The notes below the pieces were generated by a model. That model did not search any database and was not told the DNA's origin. It saw only the letters and a list, made by a program, of their open reading frames with translations. Positions 8,195-17,147 of a stretch of 32,836 nucleotides of DNA are shown here, piece by piece. A program made the translations under genes and the position numbers. The stretch comes from Phycisphaerales bacterium. GTDB lineage: Bacteria > Planctomycetota > Phycisphaerae > UBA1845. The stretch covers positions 4,790,497-4,823,332 of the forward strand of contig CP070827.1 of assembly GCA_020344555.1 (NCBI GenBank), given 5' to 3'. Position 1 is the first letter of the stretch. Every line of letters begins with the position of its first letter.

Positions 8195-10177
8195 ATGGGT
8201 ACCCGTCGCAGCCAGCATGGCAGGGTGCATGCCGCCACCCGGCCGCCTGCCACTCGCCGTCGTGGGCCGGCCAAATCGCCACCACAATCTGCCCGGATAA
8301 TCGACTATCAGAGCCTGTTCGAGCAGGCCCCCGACGCCATCCTGGTTGTTGACAGCGAAGGTCATTACATTGACGCAAACCCTGCTGCCTGCGTCCTGAC
8401 GGGGTACACACGCGACGAATTGCTGCAGATGCGCATCGGGGATCTCACCACCCCTTCGGAGCGACCCCGCTCCGCCGAACGTTTCGACCTGTTGCAGAAG
8501 ACCGGGCGGACGCGCGCCGATCGCATCCTGCAGCGGAAGGATGGGACCCAAGTACCGGTCGAGGCCCACGCCATCGAGCTGGGAGATGGGACGTATCAGA
8601 CCATTATCCGCGATATCACCGAGCGGCTGAACGCTCAGCAGGAACTGCAGCGCTCACTGGACGCTTACAGCACCCTGGTCGGGCTTTGCAATGCGGCGGT
8701 TATCGCCGCAGACTCCAGGGGCAGGATTACGTCGTGGAACCCTGCCGCGGAGGCCCTGTTCGGGTACTCCGCGACAGAGGCCGGCGGAATGCCCATGACA
8801 AAGCTGATCCCCCGGCGTCTTCGCCGCACGCACCTGTCCAGCTTTCGTCGACACGCCGACTCTGCCACCGAGGAGCCCTTCGGCAGGACGATCTACACCG
8901 AAGCTCTGCGGAAGGACGGAACCGAGGTGCCCGTCGAGATCGCGGTAGCCGTTGGTCAGCAGGCGGGCAGGCCTGTCTATACCGCTGTCGTCCGCGATTT
9001 CGCCGAACATCGGAATGTGATCGAGAAGCTCAACGACGCGTTGCAGCGGCTGCAGTTTCACGTTGAACGTATGCCGCTGGCGTACATCGTATGGGACACG
9101 GATTTTCGCGTTGTCGAGTGGAACCCGGCCGCGGAGCGAACCTTCGGTTACGCCAAGAGCGAGGCAGTCGGCAAGCACGCCTATGACCTCATTGTGCCGC
9201 CGGACGCGGTCTCGGCTGTGGACGCGGTGTGGTTCGATCTTCTGAAGGGCGACACGTCGAGTCATTCGATCAACGCGAACGTGCGCAAGGACGGATCCAG
9301 ACTGACCTGCGAATGGTTCAATACTCCGCTGCGCGATTCGGTGGGTCGGATACGGGGCGTCGCTTCTATGACCGTGGACGTCTCCAAGCGGGAGGCCATG
9401 GAGGCCCAAATTCGCGATGCTCAGAAGCTGGAGGGCCTGGGGGTGATGGCCAGCGGCATCGCCCATGATTTCAACAGCTCGCTGATGATTATCCTCGGCA
9501 ACACCGCGTTATTGCGGTCGGTCAAAGGTCTGCCTGCTGGAGCGATCGAGCACATCGAATTGATCGAGGAGGCTGGGTCACGCGCCGACGCACTGATCAA
9601 GCGCCTTCTGGCCTATTCCCGCACCGGACGCCACAATCCACAGCCCACAGACCTCAATACGGTCATCCAAGACGCGATCAAGTTCGTGCGATCATCGGTC
9701 GGAAAACGGCACGACCTGAAGCTTCGGTTGGCAGATGATCTTGCCACCATCCTGGCTGACCGCAGCCAGGTCGAACAAATCCTCCTGAACCTGTGCTTCA
9801 ACGCCAAGGAGGCAATGGCCGATGGCGGGGCCATAGCGATCACGACGCGGTGCGCTGAGTTGACGGCGGCTGATGCGGTCCGTTGTGTTCCACCCGATTC
9901 CAGGCCGGGGCGGTACGTCGTGATGGTAGTTACGGACACCGGCTGTGGTATGGATGAGGGCACCGTCATGCGGATGTTTGATCCCTTCTTCACCACGAAG
10001 GTGGAGGGTCATGGGCTGGGGCTCGCAGCCGTGCTGGGAATCCTGCGACAGCACAGTGCCATGGCGATGATCGATTCAAAGCCCGCAGCAGGCACCGAGG
10101 TCCGGGTCTTTTTCCCCGTTCACCAGGAGGAGACAAAGCCGAAACGTCGCCGGCCCGCAAGGAAACGCCGATCCTAA
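8195..10177 (+). CDS. Soluble triple-PAS sensor histidine kinase
   Basis: A 660-residue two-component kinase with no membrane segment or signal peptide, so the signal is probably cytoplasmic (for example redox state or a small ligand). Three PAS domains lie at about 37-150, 157-275 and 285-400, two with the typical WNPAAE...FGY core. A dimerisation/phosphoacceptor helix follows, with H-box GIAHDFN (His424), then a HATPase domain with N-box (LNLCFNAKEA), DTGCGM and a GHGLGLA loop. There is no receiver domain, and no response regulator is encoded nearby, so it is an orphan. The frame also opens from a GTG at 8069; I preferred 8195 because the extra 42 residues are low-complexity, although neither start has a clear ribosome-binding site. 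Its stop interleaves with that of the convergent gene. Confidence 0.9.
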   Translation: MGTRRSQHGRVHAATRPPATRRRGPAKSPPQSARIIDYQSLFEQAPDAILVVDSEGHYIDANPAACVLTGYTRDELLQMRIGDLTTPSERPRSAERFDLLQKTGRTRADRILQRKDGTQVPVEAHAIELGDGTYQTIIRDITERLNAQQELQRSLDAYSTLVGLCNAAVIAADSRGRITSWNPAAEALFGYSATEAGGMPMTKLIPRRLRRTHLSSFRRHADSATEEPFGRTIYTEALRKDGTEVPVEIAVAVGQQAGRPVYTAVVRDFAEHRNVIEKLNDALQRLQFHVERMPLAYIVWDTDFRVVEWNPAAERTFGYAKSEAVGKHAYDLIVPPDAVSAVDAVWFDLLKGDTSSHSINANVRKDGSRLTCEWFNTPLRDSVGRIRGVASMTVDVSKREAMEAQIRDAQKLEGLGVMASGIAHDFNSSLMIILGNTALLRSVKGLPAGAIEHIELIEEAGSRADALIKRLLAYSRTGRHNPQPTDLNTVIQDAIKFVRSSVGKRHDLKLRLADDLATILADRSQVEQILLNLCFNAKEAMADGGAIAITTRCAELTAADAVRCVPPDSRPGRYVVMVVTDTGCGMDEGTVMRMFDPFFTTKVEGHGLGLAAVLGILRQHSAMAMIDSKPAAGTEVRVFFPVHQEETKPKRRRPARKRRS

Positions 10178-12099
10178 TGCACTTGCGTATCCGGCGGCTG
10201 GTCGGCGAACAGTCGGATCGCTGCCTGGGGGATTCTCCTGATCTTCTGATAGGTCCAGGGTTGCTCAATGCTGAGATAGGCCATCGACCCTACGAATCCA
10301 GTGAGTCCCACGAGACAGATCACGATTAGCGGAGTGACAACCGTCTTGCGAAGGAAGAGGTAGCGTCGGTCCTTTGCAGTAATGATCTCATCGATCGACT
10401 CGAGCAGGGGCAATCCGAGGCTTCGGGCCACCTGCCCCGAGGCCCGGTAAACATGATCGAACACTTCGGCAAGGACAACGAACACGACGCCGGTGGCCAG
10501 ACCTGCCAGAAGGGACAGCAAGACAATGGTCTGGGACTTTGGGGATATGGGGATGCTGCTACCGCGCGCCGGCTGCCCCTCGGAAAACCGCAGCAGACGG
10601 TTCTGCTCGACTGCCTTGATAGCGGGCTCGATGCTGGCCAGCGTCGTCTCCAGCCGTCTTTGCTTCTGTTTGGCTTGTGCTACCCTTCCTGTGACCTCCG
10701 CGAATTCCTCCTGCTTGTCGTAGACCTCCCGTTTGGCCTGGCGAATCTGGTCGGTGGCCAGCTCGTTGGTTCGCATGCTGATCTCAATGTCCTTGAGCTT
10801 GCCCTTTTGGGCGGCGATCTGTACGAGCAGTCTGGCACGATCTCCGTTGTACGGTTGCCCGGCCAGGACCGCACTTGATGATACCTTGGCGAGCGTGCCA
10901 AGCGATCCATTGGTGACCGCGGCGTCGTAGTCGATGGCGCACTGGTGCTCCAGCTCGTCCTGAAGCCAACCACGCCGAACAAAGAGTTTCTCGATTTCCG
11001 GATGGAGATCGGTCATCCCCCGGGTCGTCCTCAACTCCTCTATCTTCTGGTCTACTTCCCGGATCTGACCGCTGAGCTGGTGGGCCTGGGGGCTTACGTA
11101 GACCTCGTTACCGGGAGTCTCACCTTCATCAGCCGGCTCCGGTCCCGAGGCCACCGGCAGTTCCGTCGCGGCCAGCAACTGTTGCAGCGCTGAGAGCTCG
11201 GCCTGGTACTCTCGTTGCCGCAACTGCAATTCCCGACGTTCCATTTCCAACTGAGCCAGCTTCAGCGAGATGGCACCGGGATTGTTCGGGTCCACGTGGG
11301 GGTTCTCCAGGCGGAGACGGGTCTCCTCGCGCTGGGTCTTCTTCACTTCCGCACCTGCTTCTTGAGCCTCCTGCTCGAAATAGTCACGTTGACTGGTCAG
11401 AAAGTTGCGAATCCAGGACATCGTACGGCGACCGTAGGTGCGCTTCACTTCGTCAACCAGCTTCCTGCCGATGGTCGGATCCGGGCCGGTGTAAGTGATC
11501 CGTATGATGTCGATGTGTTCGCTGGGCGACACGGTTGAGACCCTGAGCCCGGAGGCGAGCGAACGTGCCAGTGCGTTGCGCCGTTGTGTGGAAGCCGCGG
11601 TCAAGGTTCCGTCCGGGTCACGCTCCAGGTCTTTGGTCAAGCCGAGATTCTCGGCGACCTCGGACATGCACTCGACGGAAGTCAGATCCTGCACCATGGT
11701 GTTGCGGAAGTATTTGAAGGACGCGGCGCCCGCGGAAATCGGAAGATTGGTCATCACAGGATCGTTTCGGCGCTCGAAGGACGTGGTGGCTCTGTAGGTC
11801 CGCGGATAGTACAGGCTCAGAACAAATGCGGCGCAGGTCACAATACTGAAGGGGATGAAGAACGCCCAGCGGTGCAGTGACAGCATCCGCAGAGCGTCGT
11901 GCAGAGTCCTGCGAATCTCCGCGAAGGGACGGTCTTCATCGATGACATGCTCCCCCCGACCCAGCGAGCCTGCACCTGTCGGTCGATACCGACCTGAGGT
12001 GTACGCCGGCTTGTTCACCCGCCTCCCACTTTTGCCACGCTTGTGCGGCATAAGCCAAACACTCTGTCCGGTTTCTGCATACGCGCCAGGTCGGTCCAC
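10174..12099 (-). CDS. Wzz/GumC-like polysaccharide chain-length/co-polymerase protein without kinase domain
   Basis: A 641-residue inner-membrane protein of the Wzz/GNVR (polysaccharide co-polymerase) type, which sets chain length or aids export of surface polysaccharide. TM1 is at about 78-98, followed by a long periplasmic region with coiled-coil segments (about 200-290 and 430-500). TM2 is at about 522-547. After TM2 comes a short stretch with VARSLGLPLLESI, like the linker that precedes the tyrosine-kinase domain in BY-kinases. Here it is followed by a third TM (about 589-611) and a 30-residue tail instead of a kinase. The start is uncertain: an in-frame ATG at 12051 (residue 17) also fits, and neither has a strong ribosome-binding site. 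It heads the left arm of the glycan locus, downstream of a glycosyltransferase. Confidence 0.82.
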   Translation of the reverse strand: MDRPGAYAETGQSVWLMPHKRGKSGRRVNKPAYTSGRYRPTGAGSLGRGEHVIDEDRPFAEIRRTLHDALRMLSLHRWAFFIPFSIVTCAAFVLSLYYPRTYRATTSFERRNDPVMTNLPISAGAASFKYFRNTMVQDLTSVECMSEVAENLGLTKDLERDPDGTLTAASTQRRNALARSLASGLRVSTVSPSEHIDIIRITYTGPDPTIGRKLVDEVKRTYGRRTMSWIRNFLTSQRDYFEQEAQEAGAEVKKTQREETRLRLENPHVDPNNPGAISLKLAQLEMERRELQLRQREYQAELSALQQLLAATELPVASGPEPADEGETPGNEVYVSPQAHQLSGQIREVDQKIEELRTTRGMTDLHPEIEKLFVRRGWLQDELEHQCAIDYDAAVTNGSLGTLAKVSSSAVLAGQPYNGDRARLLVQIAAQKGKLKDIEISMRTNELATDQIRQAKREVYDKQEEFAEVTGRVAQAKQKQRRLETTLASIEPAIKAVEQNRLLRFSEGQPARGSSIPISPKSQTIVLLSLLAGLATGVVFVVLAEVFDHVYRASGQVARSLGLPLLESIDEIITAKDRRYLFLRKTVVTPLIVICLVGLTGFVGSMAYLSIEQPWTYQKIRRIPQAAIRLFADQPPDTQVH

Positions 12100-12358
12100 T
12101 ACAATGACGCAGCCCGCCGAACGTCAACACGGTAGCCGGCGGGCGATCCGCATTTCTCGGATAGCGCGCAGTCGCGCCCCTTTTTTCGGACGCCGTGTGG
12201 ATGCGCTTGAGGCCAAAGAACCGGTGGACGGCTCACGTCGGAGGTGCTGTCTTGCGGTGATCTTCAGAATGGCATTACCGGACGGTAAGCCTCGCCACAT
12301 TCGTGGGTCGGTCTTCTCCACTATCGGCGCGCGATTCGCACACCGAGGCAGGCAAACC

Positions 12359-13549
12359 TTATACGGCCGGAGGATACATCGTCGCACTGATCACACCGGC
12401 GGTGGTCTTGTCGGGTGTGACCAGCAGCGTCCGGTAGTACGCCTCGTACGCGCGGGCTGTCCGATCGAAGTCGTACTCAGCGGCGCGAGTCCGGGCTGAA
12501 GCCGCAAACCTTTGGCAAAGGTCCGGACTCTGACCGAGCACCGTCAACGCATCGGTGATCGCCGAGGGGCTTCCGGGTTCAACAATGCGCCCCTCGATTC
12601 CATCGCGTACCGTAAGTCCGTTATCGCCGACATCCGTGGCGACAACGGGCAGGCCGGTTGCCATGGCCTCGAGCAGCGCGTTACTCATTCCCTCAGATGC
12701 GCTGCTGCATACATAAGCGTCCATACATCGCATAAGCGCCGGCACGTCCTCGCGCCTGCCGGTGAAGACGACCCGATTGGCAATGCTCAGAGCGCTGGCC
12801 TGCTCGGTCAGCGACGCCAGCAGAGGGCCTTCTCCGACGACGAGCAGTCGAATGTTCGGAACGTGCTTTGCGGCGTAGGCCACGGCCCGGATCAACGCCC
12901 AATGCTGCTTTACCGGCGTCAGAGCCCCCACGGTCCCCACGACGAAGCCCAGGTCATCGAACCCGAAATTGGCCCGCATTCGCTTTCGTGTACCGCTGGG
13001 CAGACTGCCGAACCGGCGCAAGTCAACACCGTTGGGCAGCACGTCGATCCGGTCTGAGGGGACGCCGGCCTGGTCACACAGTTGGCGTCGACCGGCCTGG
13101 GAAACGCTCACAAAACGAGCACCGGCAAGCACGGCCCATCGGGCCTGTCGCCGTTGCCGTCGGCTAAGCGGCTGCGTCGTCTCCAGGCCGTGAAAGCCAA
13201 GCACCAGCCGAGCTCCAGGCGTCAGGATCCTGGCGATGATTGCGTCAATCCAGCATCCCGTGTTACGGGCATGTATGAGCGCAGCCTGATAATCGCGCGT
13301 GATCTTTGCCAGCCCAGGCCCGGTCCACCACGATCGCCCTACTGCGGCGATCGGTCGGCAGGCTACGTGATCAGGCAAACGTGCTGACAGGCGTCCGGCA
13401 CCGCGCAGCGTGACAACCACGTGACGAAGGACTGAGGGATCAAAGGCGCGCAACAGGGCCACAAGTGTGCGTTCCGTGCCGCCGCCTTCCAGCGAGTGGA
13501 TGACGTGGACAACGACTGGATGGTTAGCCGGGTTCATATTGCAGGCCAC
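12359..13549 (-). CDS. GT4-family glycosyltransferase
   Basis: A 396-residue glycosyltransferase of the GT-B fold, family 4, expected to add a sugar from an activated donor to a lipid-linked glycan at the cytoplasmic membrane face. The N-terminus carries a GGGTERTL loop typical of GT4 acceptor domains. The donor domain shows VGEGPL and the E-x7-E signature at E286/E294 (SEGMSNALLEA), then LPVVATDVGDN. The listed start is a GTG. An ATG four codons later (13537) is an alternative. Either way the gene overlaps the 3' end of the upstream membrane-protein gene, pointing to translational coupling. Donor and acceptor cannot be read from sequence. Confidence 0.92.
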   Translation of the reverse strand: MACNMNPANHPVVVHVIHSLEGGGTERTLVALLRAFDPSVLRHVVVTLRGAGRLSARLPDHVACRPIAAVGRSWWTGPGLAKITRDYQAALIHARNTGCWIDAIIARILTPGARLVLGFHGLETTQPLSRRQRRQARWAVLAGARFVSVSQAGRRQLCDQAGVPSDRIDVLPNGVDLRRFGSLPSGTRKRMRANFGFDDLGFVVGTVGALTPVKQHWALIRAVAYAAKHVPNIRLLVVGEGPLLASLTEQASALSIANRVVFTGRREDVPALMRCMDAYVCSSASEGMSNALLEAMATGLPVVATDVGDNGLTVRDGIEGRIVEPGSPSAITDALTVLGQSPDLCQRFAASARTRAAEYDFDRTARAYEAYYRTLLVTPDKTTAGVISATMYPPAV

Positions 13550-14885
13550 CGAAAACGGCGTCCTTCTTGCCTAAGTATGGAATCTCCGCCAACTTCGGGA
13601 CTTCAACATCCGCAGTCGCCTCGCGCACCACAACACGGTATAGACACAGCGGAAGAACAAGAATCCACCAGTACGACTCGCAGTAGAAGCGTTCGGTTCC
13701 CAACCCGGTCACGAAGTACGTGACAAAGGCCACAAGGAATCCATAAGCGAGCAGCTTCGTCTGGGTGGGATGATTTGTGCCGTCGGCAAGTCTGGTACTG
13801 AGAAAGAGAAACCTCAAGGATCCCGCAACCATCAGCAAAAAGACGATGCCGCCGTGGATGCCGAACTCGGTGAAGCAAACCAATAAGGTGTTGTGCGAGG
13901 ATCGTTTGTAGTACCGCGGGTTGTAGGATCCAATCACGCGCGGGAAATTGCCAGGCCCGACACCCTGTGGGTTGTCCGCGAGGACTCTTAGCGAAAGCAG
14001 CCAGATTTCGGAGCGTCCGACGGTGGCGGTGTCCTGGGCCAGCGCTTCCCTGTCGGTGAGTGTCCCCATCCGGTTCCAGAAATGGTCATCGGTGAGCGCA
14101 AACGCGATTACTGCTCCGCCAATAAGAAGACAGTGGATACGATACCGTCTGGCGCGTGGTGCCATGAGAACGGCGGTCAGCACGCCGGCGACAAGGCCGA
14201 TAAACGCCGAACGGGTTCGACATAGAATGATCGTGTTGACCGACAACGCGCCGGCTACCACCGCGAATATGCGCCATCTCCACCTGCGAGCGGTCAGAAA
14301 CGCCGCACCAATGATCGGCAGTACGGCGGCGAGATGCGCGGCCAGGCCGGACGTGGTTGAGAAGTCCGGACCACCGACCAGCTCGAGACGCCCCAGGTAG
14401 AATGCGGAGGCGGGTGACGTGAACGCGTCGTATCCTACGTATAAGCTTCCTGCGACAAGGGTCCAGATCACCAGCCTCAGGTTCGCCCGTGTGGTTGCGA
14501 GCCGCCCGAGGATAAGAACGAACAACAGCATCTTCCACACTTTCTCGAAGGCGTACGCCGAGTCACTGTTGTAGCCGTGGCCAATGACCAGGTTGAGGGC
14601 ACCAGAGGCCACAAGAATCAGTACACCGACCTCCCATAGGGAGACAAAGGGCCTGACTTGCGGCACGTGCTTTCGCCCGGTTAGCAGTCCGACGATCGTG
14701 AATGTGGCCGCCAGCAGGGAGAATCGCATGCCAAGGGCCGCTAGGGGCGCACCCCACCACGTCCACTTCGGGTGCACCTGGTAGGTCATCATGTAATTGA
14801 GCACGCCCCAGATAGGGTTCACCAGCGCCATGAGGCAGGCACCCCAGAAAAGGACGAAATAGAGGGTGGTTTTAAGAGGCCACAT
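13524..14885 (-). CDS. O-antigen ligase/polymerase-like (Wzy_C-type) integral membrane protein
   Basis: A 453-residue polytopic membrane protein with about ten hydrophobic segments. The Wzy/WaaL-type motif is visible around CRTRSAFIGLVAG (about 225-237). A large periplasmic loop follows, with GVGPGNFP and the SSHNTLL stretch, then a C-terminal pair of TM helices. This class polymerises glycan repeats or transfers a finished glycan from undecaprenyl diphosphate to lipid or protein. The N-terminal half resembles O-glycosylation ligases found near exosortase loci, but no exosortase is in the window. Its last 26 nt overlap the start of the glycosyltransferase gene. Ligase versus polymerase cannot be decided here. 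Confidence 0.82.
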   Translation of the reverse strand: MWPLKTTLYFVLFWGACLMALVNPIWGVLNYMMTYQVHPKWTWWGAPLAALGMRFSLLAATFTIVGLLTGRKHVPQVRPFVSLWEVGVLILVASGALNLVIGHGYNSDSAYAFEKVWKMLLFVLILGRLATTRANLRLVIWTLVAGSLYVGYDAFTSPASAFYLGRLELVGGPDFSTTSGLAAHLAAVLPIIGAAFLTARRWRWRIFAVVAGALSVNTIILCRTRSAFIGLVAGVLTAVLMAPRARRYRIHCLLIGGAVIAFALTDDHFWNRMGTLTDREALAQDTATVGRSEIWLLSLRVLADNPQGVGPGNFPRVIGSYNPRYYKRSSHNTLLVCFTEFGIHGGIVFLLMVAGSLRFLFLSTRLADGTNHPTQTKLLAYGFLVAFVTYFVTGLGTERFYCESYWWILVLPLCLYRVVVREATADVEVPKLAEIPYLGKKDAVFGGLQYEPG

Positions 14886-15055
14886 CCTGGAACTCTACGA
14901 CGCGGTCGCCTTGACGCAGCGAGCCGGCCCCGCCATCGACGCAAGAATGTTCCGCATGCGCACGAAACGTATGTCGACAGGATGCGCTGACTGTTAGAGA
15001 CAGGCCCGCTCTACCATCGTTCACGAACATGAAGACCCCTCAGGCTGGATCGCCG

Positions 15056-16051
15056 TCACCGGCGCTCGTAGACCGCCAGCAGGCAGGACTCGGGATACCG
15101 CAGGCCGCAATGCCGCAGCAGAAGCCGGCAGCACAGCTCGACGTATCGCAACCGCCGGAAACGACCGGATGCCCGGCAGTCATCCAGGCGGACAAAGTAA
15201 CGCTCCTGAAAGCCCGCCGCGCGAAGGACGTTCATGAGGCGCCGCCTGGTATTCATCCGGTAGACGACCCGGAAGGTGTCTCTCTTCTCGACCTTCCACA
15301 CCAGGGTCTTCAATCGATGATGAAACCGAAACGGTATTAGCCGCGCAGCGATGGAGACCGGCGCCCATTTGTTGACCGTGTATACGACCACCCGGCTGCC
15401 TGGCCGGGTCGCACGTGACAATGACGCCAGAGCCTTGCGCGGCTCTGCAATGTGCTCTGCCACCATTCGCAGCGTCACGACGTCGAACGGCTCGTCGCTA
15501 CTGAAGTCTTCAATCGGCTGCTTCACCTTTCGGTGAACGTAACGGTTGTCGTCCAATGTGTCGGATGGATCGACACCCATGAGGAGACCGCACCGGCCCG
15601 CGACAATCTGCGCCAGGCGCGGATTGCTGGGGAATATCTTTCGCCCGCAGCCCACGTCCAGCCATCGCATGCCCGGCTGGATCAGTTTGGCCACCAACGC
15701 CTCATAGTAATCGTCAGGGTTGAAGTAATCGAAAGCCCGCTGCATGCGCGGTGCCCACCCCGCCCGGACCAGGTTGCCGTGTTTGAGCCGAAAGGTGCGC
15801 TCGAGATCCTCACGTGTCAGCGTGATCTGGGAATGTGCAGGTCGATCCGTCGGGGGCGCGACGTTACCTCCCCTCCGGGTGCGTGGTCCACTCGTCATGG
15901 ACACGGGGCACATTTGCGCCGGTCTCATAATCTGCATCACAGAGCTGTCGCCACCAGCCCGGTTCGCCATTAGCTGCATGGTCCTGCACTGCACAGGGGT
16001 CACGCTAAAAATATCGGTCCTTGTCGGCCTGCGCTTAATCGCAGGTTTCAC
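15056..16051 (-). CDS. Class I SAM-dependent methyltransferase (glycan locus, left arm)
   Basis: A 331-residue protein with a Rossmann-type SAM-binding domain. Motif I is LDVGCGRKIF, the acidic end of beta-2 is MGVDPSD, and MVAEHIAEP fits motif IV/post-IV. The recognisable domain begins near residue 75, so the true start is uncertain. ATGs at residues 25, 28, 39, 42 and 52 are all possible, and none has a strong ribosome-binding site. It lies 170 nt upstream of the ligase-like gene on the same strand, so it probably heads the left operon. The acceptor is likely a sugar or lipid carrier by context, but the sequence does not show it. Confidence 0.82.
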   Translation of the reverse strand: MKPAIKRRPTRTDIFSVTPVQCRTMQLMANRAGGDSSVMQIMRPAQMCPVSMTSGPRTRRGGNVAPPTDRPAHSQITLTREDLERTFRLKHGNLVRAGWAPRMQRAFDYFNPDDYYEALVAKLIQPGMRWLDVGCGRKIFPSNPRLAQIVAGRCGLLMGVDPSDTLDDNRYVHRKVKQPIEDFSSDEPFDVVTLRMVAEHIAEPRKALASLSRATRPGSRVVVYTVNKWAPVSIAARLIPFRFHHRLKTLVWKVEKRDTFRVVYRMNTRRRLMNVLRAAGFQERYFVRLDDCRASGRFRRLRYVELCCRLLLRHCGLRYPESCLLAVYERR

Positions 16052-16210
16052 GACATGGGTTATTCACGATGGTCAGAATCAGTGCCGATAACACTTCGTG
16101 CCGCCGGTTTATCGGTACTGGGACCGAGCTAATCGGGAACTTGTAGTCCCACCCAGGCTGCTTGCGGCGACGGCGCGGTAAGCGATTCCTGGGAATTTCC
16201 GTCTCGTCAA

Positions 16211-17056
16211 ATGGCCGCGGTGATGAAGCTGAGGGCGCCACTTCCACCTGATCGCACGGTCCGTCAACTCGAGAACCACTTTGAAGTGGAAAGGGCCATC
16301 GCCTCACGGCTGAAGCAAGTCGACCGGCCGGAGCGCGCCCACATCTACCGCACCATGTACCACAAGCTGTTCGAGAAGGTCCCCGACCACCCAAGGCTGA
16401 AGCGGCGAGATAATCCCGAGCGCACCGCTGCCATCAGCCGGGCACGGCTCAGACTGCTAAATCGCTTCATCAACAGCAGCGCGGTGATGGTCGAGTTCGG
16501 ACCGGGCGACTGCCGGCTCTCCTACGAACTTTGCAGGCACGTGAAGTCGGTTTACGGAGTCGATCTCTCCGACCAGCGCCGGAATCGTGAGGATGTACCC
16601 GATAACTTCAGGCTCCTGGTCTATGATGGGTACAATCTCGCACTTGAAAAGAACTCCGTAGACATCTTCTTCAGCGACCAGCTTATCGAACATTTGCACC
16701 CGGAGGACACCGCCCTGCACTTCCAGATGGTCAGAGATATCCTTAAAGATGGTGGGGTCTACGTCTTTTGCACACCGCACAAGCTGACCGGTCCTCACGA
16801 TATCTCGAAGTACTTCTGCAAAGAACCCCAGGGGTTTCACCTCAAGGAGTGGACCTACGCGGAACTGGTGTGCGTCTTGAGGGGGCTGGGCTACCGCTCC
16901 TGGCAGGGCTTCTGGAGCTTCAGGTCCCGGTCGATACGCATACCGGTGTGGTGCTTCCTCCTGGTTGAACGGCTGCTGCGTCTGCTTCCCGGCTCCGCTC
17001 GCCGTACGTTCGGGCGGCGCTTCGTGGGGGATATCTGCCTGGCTGCTTTCCGGTGA
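16211..17056 (+). CDS. Class I SAM-dependent methyltransferase (first gene of right arm)
   Basis: A 281-residue methyltransferase with motif I VEFGPGDCRLS (residues 94-104), D118 after beta-2 (YGVDLSD), and DQLIEHLHPED as motif IV. The IFFSDQLIEHL context is typical of small-molecule or glycan methyltransferases. The C-terminal stretch IPVWCFLLVERLLRLL is amphipathic to hydrophobic and could touch the membrane. It is divergent from the left-arm methyltransferase across 159 nt, which must hold the promoters of both arms. An ATG at residue 5 is an alternative start. The substrate is not determinable from sequence. Confidence 0.85.
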   Translation: MAAVMKLRAPLPPDRTVRQLENHFEVERAIASRLKQVDRPERAHIYRTMYHKLFEKVPDHPRLKRRDNPERTAAISRARLRLLNRFINSSAVMVEFGPGDCRLSYELCRHVKSVYGVDLSDQRRNREDVPDNFRLLVYDGYNLALEKNSVDIFFSDQLIEHLHPEDTALHFQMVRDILKDGGVYVFCTPHKLTGPHDISKYFCKEPQGFHLKEWTYAELVCVLRGLGYRSWQGFWSFRSRSIRIPVWCFLLVERLLRLLPGSARRTFGRRFVGDICLAAFR

Positions 17057-17147
17057 GGCCCTGACATCCATAGCAGCAGTCTGGTTCGCACGTACTCTGT
17101 GCACTTAAGGTGTAGCTCAGGAGCCGGTCTTCAGCGTCCGATAGTCC

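Noticed and set aside
12164-12186. Small GCGCG/CGCGC hairpin followed by TTTTTT, terminator-like on the plus strand
   Set aside because: The stem is only 5 bp and no plus-strand gene ends nearby; the flanking genes are on the minus strand.
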